Below are positions 33,876-36,838 of a stretch of 36,838 nt of DNA, piece after piece. The DNA is taken from the NCBI GenBank assembly GCA_913048175.1, contig CAJWVX010000015.1, forward strand, positions 1 to 36,838, read 5' to 3'. The DNA comes from an uncultured Flavobacteriales bacterium (lineage in GTDB: Bacteria > Bacteroidota > Bacteroidia > Flavobacteriales_E > Vicingaceae). The translations under genes and the position numbers were made by a program. The notes beneath the pieces were generated by a model. That model worked only from the letters and a program-made list of their open reading frames with translations. It was not told the DNA's origin and ran no database searches. Positions within the stretch are counted from its first letter, which is position 1, and the number at the start of each line of letters is the position of its first letter.

Positions 33876-34694
33876 ATGTTAACCAGAGCAATAACAGGTT
33901 TATTATTTATTCTTACCATAATGGCAGGGGTTTATTTTAATTCAATAATTACTTTGTTCCTTTTTACTCTAATTATTATTTTAGGTATCGATGAGTTTTA
34001 TGGATTAGTAAAAAAATCTAAAACTATTCAACCAATCAAGTTCTGGGGAATACTAACGGGCTTAGTTTCTATAATTACTATAGGACTAATCATCTTTAAC
34101 ATGGTTCCATTTAAAATAATTTTCATTCCTATTTTAATGATTTTCATTATTTTCTTAGTTGAACTCTATAGAAAAAAAGAGAATCCTTTTATAAATATTG
34201 CCTACACCATATTAGGACTAATATATATTGTTATTCCTTTTGCAATGCTATTCCATTTAGGTTTTTACTCAAATAATAATTTTAATGAAAATTACAGTTT
34301 CCAAATTATCTTAGGATTTTTCTTAATGCTATGGACTAATGATACTGGAGCATACCTTGCTGGTAGATTTTTTGGGAAACATAAATTATTTGAACGAATA
34401 TCACCAAAAAAAACTTGGGAAGGCTCTTTAGGTGGAGGATTATTAACTATAGGTGTTGCATTTATTCTATCTGTATATTTTACAAACCTAGATCAATCAA
34501 ACTGGATCGTTTTAGCTATTCTAGTTACAATTTTCGGAGGATTAGGTGATTTGGTTGAATCAATGCTTAAAAGAAGTTTAAACATAAAAGATTCAGGCAA
34601 TCTACTTCCTGGACATGGAGGTATCCTAGACCGTTTTGATGGTCTATTATTATCTGTACCTTTTATCTATTCTTATCTGTATTTGATAAGTTAG
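33876..34694 (+). CDS. cdsA: Phosphatidate cytidylyltransferase
   Basis: 272 aa, about eight membrane helices. The CDP-diglyceride synthetase signature is near the C-terminus: SPKKTWEGSLGGG (176-188), VESMLKRSLNIKDSG and LLPGHGGILDRFDG (243-256). It makes CDP-diacylglycerol, the branch point of phospholipid synthesis. The ATG follows the DUF2007 stop after 1 nt; psd follows after 28 nt. Confidence 0.95.
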   Translation: MLTRAITGLLFILTIMAGVYFNSIITLFLFTLIIILGIDEFYGLVKKSKTIQPIKFWGILTGLVSIITIGLIIFNMVPFKIIFIPILMIFIIFLVELYRKKENPFINIAYTILGLIYIVIPFAMLFHLGFYSNNNFNENYSFQIILGFFLMLWTNDTGAYLAGRFFGKHKLFERISPKKTWEGSLGGGLLTIGVAFILSVYFTNLDQSNWIVLAILVTIFGGLGDLVESMLKRSLNIKDSGNLLPGHGGILDRFDGLLLSVPFIYSYLYLIS

Positions 34695-34722
34695 AAATCT
34701 TATTTTTAACAAAAAATTATTT

Positions 34723-35379
34723 ATGAAATTCCACAAAGAAGGTGTTACCTCATTAATCGTAGCGATTTTATTTTCAGTATTAGTTAATGCTATTACTTTT
34801 TTCTTTTTTAACGATTATCAAATTGTTAAAATTATTGGCTACATACTTTCGGCATTAGTACTTATTATAATTATTCAATTTTTTAGAAGTCCTCAAAGGA
34901 ATTGGATACAGAGAGATGGTGATATTATTTCTCCAGCAGATGGAACAGTAGTTGTTATTGAAGAGGTAGAGGAAACTGAATATTTTAATGAAAAACGTTT
35001 ACAAGTTTCTGTGTTTATGTCACCTATTAATGTTCATATTAATAGGTATCCTATTAGCGGAAATTTAAAATATTACAAATATCATCCAGGTCTTTTTCTA
35101 GTTGCTTGGCACCCAAAATCATCTACCGAGAATGAGCGAACAACCGCGGTTGTTGAAGATAACAAAGGAAGAACTGTATTGTTTAGACAAATTGCTGGAG
35201 CATTAGCAAGAAGAATTGTATTTTTTGATCAAGAAGGGAAATCGGTAGAACAAAATGAAGAATGTGGTTTTATAAAGTTTGGGTCAAGAGTAGACTTGTT
35301 ATTGCCTTTAGATGTTAAATTGAATGTTAAGTTAAACGAAAAAGTAAAAGGTGGAATTACTACAATTGCAAAGTTTTAA
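34723..35379 (+). CDS. psd: Phosphatidylserine decarboxylase family protein
   Basis: 218 aa. Two N-terminal hydrophobic segments (about 9-29 and 33-52) precede the decarboxylase domain: DIISPADGTVV (67-77), VFMSPINVHINRYP (97-110), LFLVAWHPKSSTENERT and the processing site IKFGSRVD, where Ser188 would become the pyruvoyl group. The short form with FGSR instead of LGST is normal for this subfamily. It turns phosphatidylserine into phosphatidylethanolamine. Last gene of the ftsH-cdsA-psd operon; the phosphatidylserine synthase gene is not in view. Confidence 0.94.
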   Translation: MKFHKEGVTSLIVAILFSVLVNAITFFFFNDYQIVKIIGYILSALVLIIIIQFFRSPQRNWIQRDGDIISPADGTVVVIEEVEETEYFNEKRLQVSVFMSPINVHINRYPISGNLKYYKYHPGLFLVAWHPKSSTENERTTAVVEDNKGRTVLFRQIAGALARRIVFFDQEGKSVEQNEECGFIKFGSRVDLLLPLDVKLNVKLNEKVKGGITTIAKF

Positions 35380-35451
35380 CACACTTTAACAATCTTAGTT
35401 ATTTAATTATCTCTAATTTAGTAATTAATTAAACCAATATAAAAAACAATT

Positions 35452-35736
35452 ATGAAAAGATTATTATTAGCATTCGCATTTTTCGGTTTTTTAGCAACAT
35501 CAAGCTTTGCAACTACTCCCGTTTTAACTTCAATTTTTGGTGTTGAACTTTGTGAAGATGATGAAAAGTGTTCTAAAAAAGATTGCAAAAACAATAAGAA
35601 AGCGTCTACTCTAAAAAAAGAAGACAAAAAAACATGTGCTAAAGGAGATTCTGCAAAAAAATCATGCTGTTCTAAAGATAAAGCTAAAACATGTTCAAAA
35701 GGAAAAGCAAAAAAAGAAGCTGCCAAAAAAAAATAA
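35452..35736 (+). CDS. Small exported Cys/Lys-rich protein
   Basis: 94 aa, family not recognised. A clean Sec signal peptide (MKRLLLAFAFFGFLATSSFA, cleavage after Ala20) leaves a mature protein of 74 residues with 7 Cys and 23 Lys. Cys lie in CEDDEKC, KKDCKNN, KTCAKG, KSCCSKD and KTCSKG; the rest is mainly Lys, Ala, Ser and Asp. No lipobox. Such a composition suggests metal binding, a disulfide-held mini-protein or polyanion binding, but nothing proves it. It has its own terminator (35757-35788) and 72 nt of upstream sequence, so it is probably transcribed alone. Confidence 0.75.
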   Translation: MKRLLLAFAFFGFLATSSFATTPVLTSIFGVELCEDDEKCSKKDCKNNKKASTLKKEDKKTCAKGDSAKKSCCSKDKAKTCSKGKAKKEAAKKK

Positions 35737-35756
35737 ACTCAACTTAAAAATATCTT

Positions 35757-35788
35757 AAAGAGCTCTGAAATTCAGAGCTCTTTTTTTT
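35757..35788. terminator. Bidirectional terminator between the Cys/Lys-rich gene and yjjG
   Basis: 13-bp inverted repeat AAAGAGCTCTGAA (35757-35769) / TTCAGAGCTCTTT (35771-35783) around a single A, followed by T-rich sequence on plus; A's before it serve the minus direction. It lies between convergent genes. Confidence 0.9.
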
Positions 35789-36484
35789 CTAAAGAATTTC
35801 GAAAAGTTTGCTCAAACAATTAATTTCATACTGAACATATTTGTCATGTTCAGTTTTATTTGGGTTAAAATATATATTATCCATATTTACACGTTGTGCT
35901 CCATAAATATCCGCATATAGGTCATCACCTATCATAATAGAGTTACTAGACTTAGCTCCTGCTTTTTTTAAGGCTTTCTTGAAAATATAAGGATGAGGTT
36001 TTTTAACACCTGCACTTTCAGAAAATATTAACACATCAAAATAATCTCTTAAACCAGATTCCTTTAACTTGATATGTTGAACCTCTTCAAATCCGTTTGT
36101 TATAATATGTAACTTGTACTTTTTAGAAAGATAATCCAAGACTTCAATACTATTTGGAAACAATAAAGTTTGTATAGGAGAATTCTCTATGTAATAATCT
36201 CCCATATGAATAGGCAATTCCTTGTCAGAGATATTAAAGTAAAGCAAAGTGTCTTTAAAACGTTTCCATCGTAATTCTTCTTTAGTTAACTTATCATCTC
36301 TATACAATCCCCATAAATATTCATTAATTTCTTGGTATTTTACTACAAATAGATTCGAAGAAGAAATCGAATCGTTCAATTTAAAATTAACATAAATATC
36401 ATTTAACACCTTCTTAGAATTTTCATCAAAATCCCAAAGAGTTCTATCTAAGTCAAAAAAAATATGCTCGTACTTTTCATCCAT
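35789..36484 (-). CDS. yjjG: YjjG-family HAD phosphatase (pyrimidine nucleotidase-like)
   Basis: 231 aa. HAD motif I FFDLDRTLWDFDENS (Asp11 nucleophile, Asp13), motif II IITNGFEEVQHIKL, motif III Lys in SAGVKKPHPYIF, motif IV IMIGDDLYADIYGAQRVNM. The RTLWDFDENS version and helical cap fit the YjjG subgroup, which hydrolyses noncanonical pyrimidine nucleoside monophosphates as house-cleaning. Cytoplasmic. Flanked by terminators on both sides, so monocistronic. Confidence 0.9.
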   Translation of the reverse strand: MDEKYEHIFFDLDRTLWDFDENSKKVLNDIYVNFKLNDSISSSNLFVVKYQEINEYLWGLYRDDKLTKEELRWKRFKDTLLYFNISDKELPIHMGDYYIENSPIQTLLFPNSIEVLDYLSKKYKLHIITNGFEEVQHIKLKESGLRDYFDVLIFSESAGVKKPHPYIFKKALKKAGAKSSNSIMIGDDLYADIYGAQRVNMDNIYFNPNKTEHDKYVQYEINCLSKLFEIL

Positions 36485-36494
36485 TTTTAGTCAT

Positions 36495-36526
36495 AAAAAA
36501 AGCCCTAACAAACTGTTAGGGCTTTT
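36495..36526 (-). terminator. Terminator of the T9SS cargo gene
   Basis: 13-bp stem AAAAGCCCTAACA (36498-36510) / TGTTAGGGCTTTT (36514-36526) with a 3-nt loop; the minus-strand product continues into TTTTTTAT. It lies 20 nt after the stop of the gene at 36547. Confidence 0.9.
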
Positions 36527-36546
36527 ATATAAATTTATCATTAATT

Positions 36547-36838
36547 CTATCTTGTTACAATAAACTTAGCAACACTTCGCTCTCCATTAGATTCTAATGA
36601 AATAATATAAGAACCAACGCTTAAATCAGATGCATTAAACGCTTGTTTGTTTTCTCCTTTAATTTTCATTCCTAAATTCACAGTTTTAACTAATGACCCC
36701 GTTAAGTTAAAGATCTTAACAGTTGTTTCAGCATTATTTTTCAACTCAAAAGTTAATACTCCTAAAGAATTTAAAGGGTTTGGAGAAATATTTAAGTTTG
36801 AAACAAATCTACTTTTCTCTTTTGAAGTTAAATCACTA
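36547..36838 (-). CDS. T9SS cargo protein, C-terminal sorting domain (3' part, runs off the window)
   Basis: The last 96 codons of a larger minus-strand gene; the frame is open to the window edge. The visible part is a complete type A T9SS sorting domain: NISPNPLNSLGVLTFELKN, VKIFNLTGSLVKTV, FNASDLSVGSYIISLES and the ending SVAKFIVTR. So the protein is exported by Sec and then by the type IX system and probably anchored to the surface. What it does cannot be told because the functional domain is outside the window. Confidence 0.9.
   Translation of the reverse strand, partial: SDLTSKEKSRFVSNLNISPNPLNSLGVLTFELKNNAETTVKIFNLTGSLVKTVNLGMKIKGENKQAFNASDLSVGSYIISLESNGERSVAKFIVTR

Noticed and set aside
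34723-35379. Psd without the LGST processing motif, possibly inactive
   Set aside because: The short prokaryotic subfamily uses FGSR, and all other motifs are intact.
35418-35726. 102-codon minus-strand frame opposite the Cys/Lys-rich gene
   Set aside because: The plus strand has a signal peptide and a terminator placed for it; the minus frame is a Phe/Ser-rich mirror of Lys codons.

Overview
The window is about 36.8 kb of AT-rich chromosomal DNA from a member of the Bacteroidota, most likely the Flavobacteriales. The evidence is: gldF and gldG gliding-motility genes, two proteins with C-terminal type IX secretion (T9SS) type A sorting domains, promoters of the Bacteroidota type (TAnnTTTG at -7, in two cases with an upstream TTG at -33), very few Shine-Dalgarno sequences, frequent TTG/GTG starts, and families such as DUF4340, DUF2007 and TlpA-like proteins. 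No insertion sequence, phage, CRISPR array or rRNA is visible. Most of the window is ordinary core genome in short operons; the accessory-looking part is about 16.6-20.3 kb.

Layout. 1-0.8 kb: 5' part of an acetyl-CoA hydrolase/CoA-transferase gene (minus). 0.8-2.26 kb: gene-poor stretch holding a two-tRNA transcription unit (Gly-GCC then Leu-TAA, minus) with its promoter and terminator. 2.26-6.1 kb (minus): alpha/beta hydrolase; arginase followed closely by argS. 6.3-10.4 kb (plus): DUF4412-like lipoprotein, ftsK and lolA, closed by a strong bidirectional terminator. 10.5-14.0 kb (minus): gldF-gldG-DUF4340. 14.2-16.65 kb (plus): lysC and lysA, overlapping by 8 nt, for lysine/diaminopimelate synthesis. 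16.6-20.3 kb (plus): a secreted metallophosphoesterase-like T9SS substrate, a membrane-anchored PLC-like TIM-barrel protein (menorin/FAM151-like) and a phosphoethanolamine-transferase-like sulfatase-fold enzyme. 20.3-21.9 kb (minus): maf and a UbiA prenyltransferase. 22.1-26.4 kb (plus): recQ, elaA-like, a small unknown gene, a GNAT acetyltransferase and an alanine/ornithine-racemase-family enzyme. 26.7-28.7 kb (plus): coaD and a TlpA-like protein without its CxxC. 28.6-31.1 kb: Nudix (minus), pyrE and an SRPBCC protein (plus), birA (minus). 31.2-35.4 kb (plus): rsfS-ftsH-DUF2007-cdsA-psd. 35.45 kb to the end: a small Cys/Lys-rich exported protein, a YjjG-type HAD phosphatase and the 3' end of a T9SS cargo gene.

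How the genes fit together. Envelope biogenesis is the main theme: lysC-lysA (peptidoglycan precursor), lolA and ftsK, gldFG, ftsH with cdsA and psd (phosphatidylethanolamine synthesis), and an EptC/CptA-type enzyme whose family uses phosphatidylethanolamine as donor. The clearest trace of genome remodelling is a duplicated lysA 3' end plus leader/promoter region (16621-16700 and 17864-17945) flanking the metallophosphoesterase gene. The 11 duplicated lysA codons differ mainly at synonymous positions, as if the second copy came from a diverged lysA allele. Other points worth checking are a tRNA-Gly whose invariant G19-C56 elbow pair appears as A19-U56, a TlpA-like protein with both active-site cysteines replaced by serine, and promoter positions predicting leaderless pyrE and birA mRNAs. 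I do not see a clear-cut new defence or mobile system here.
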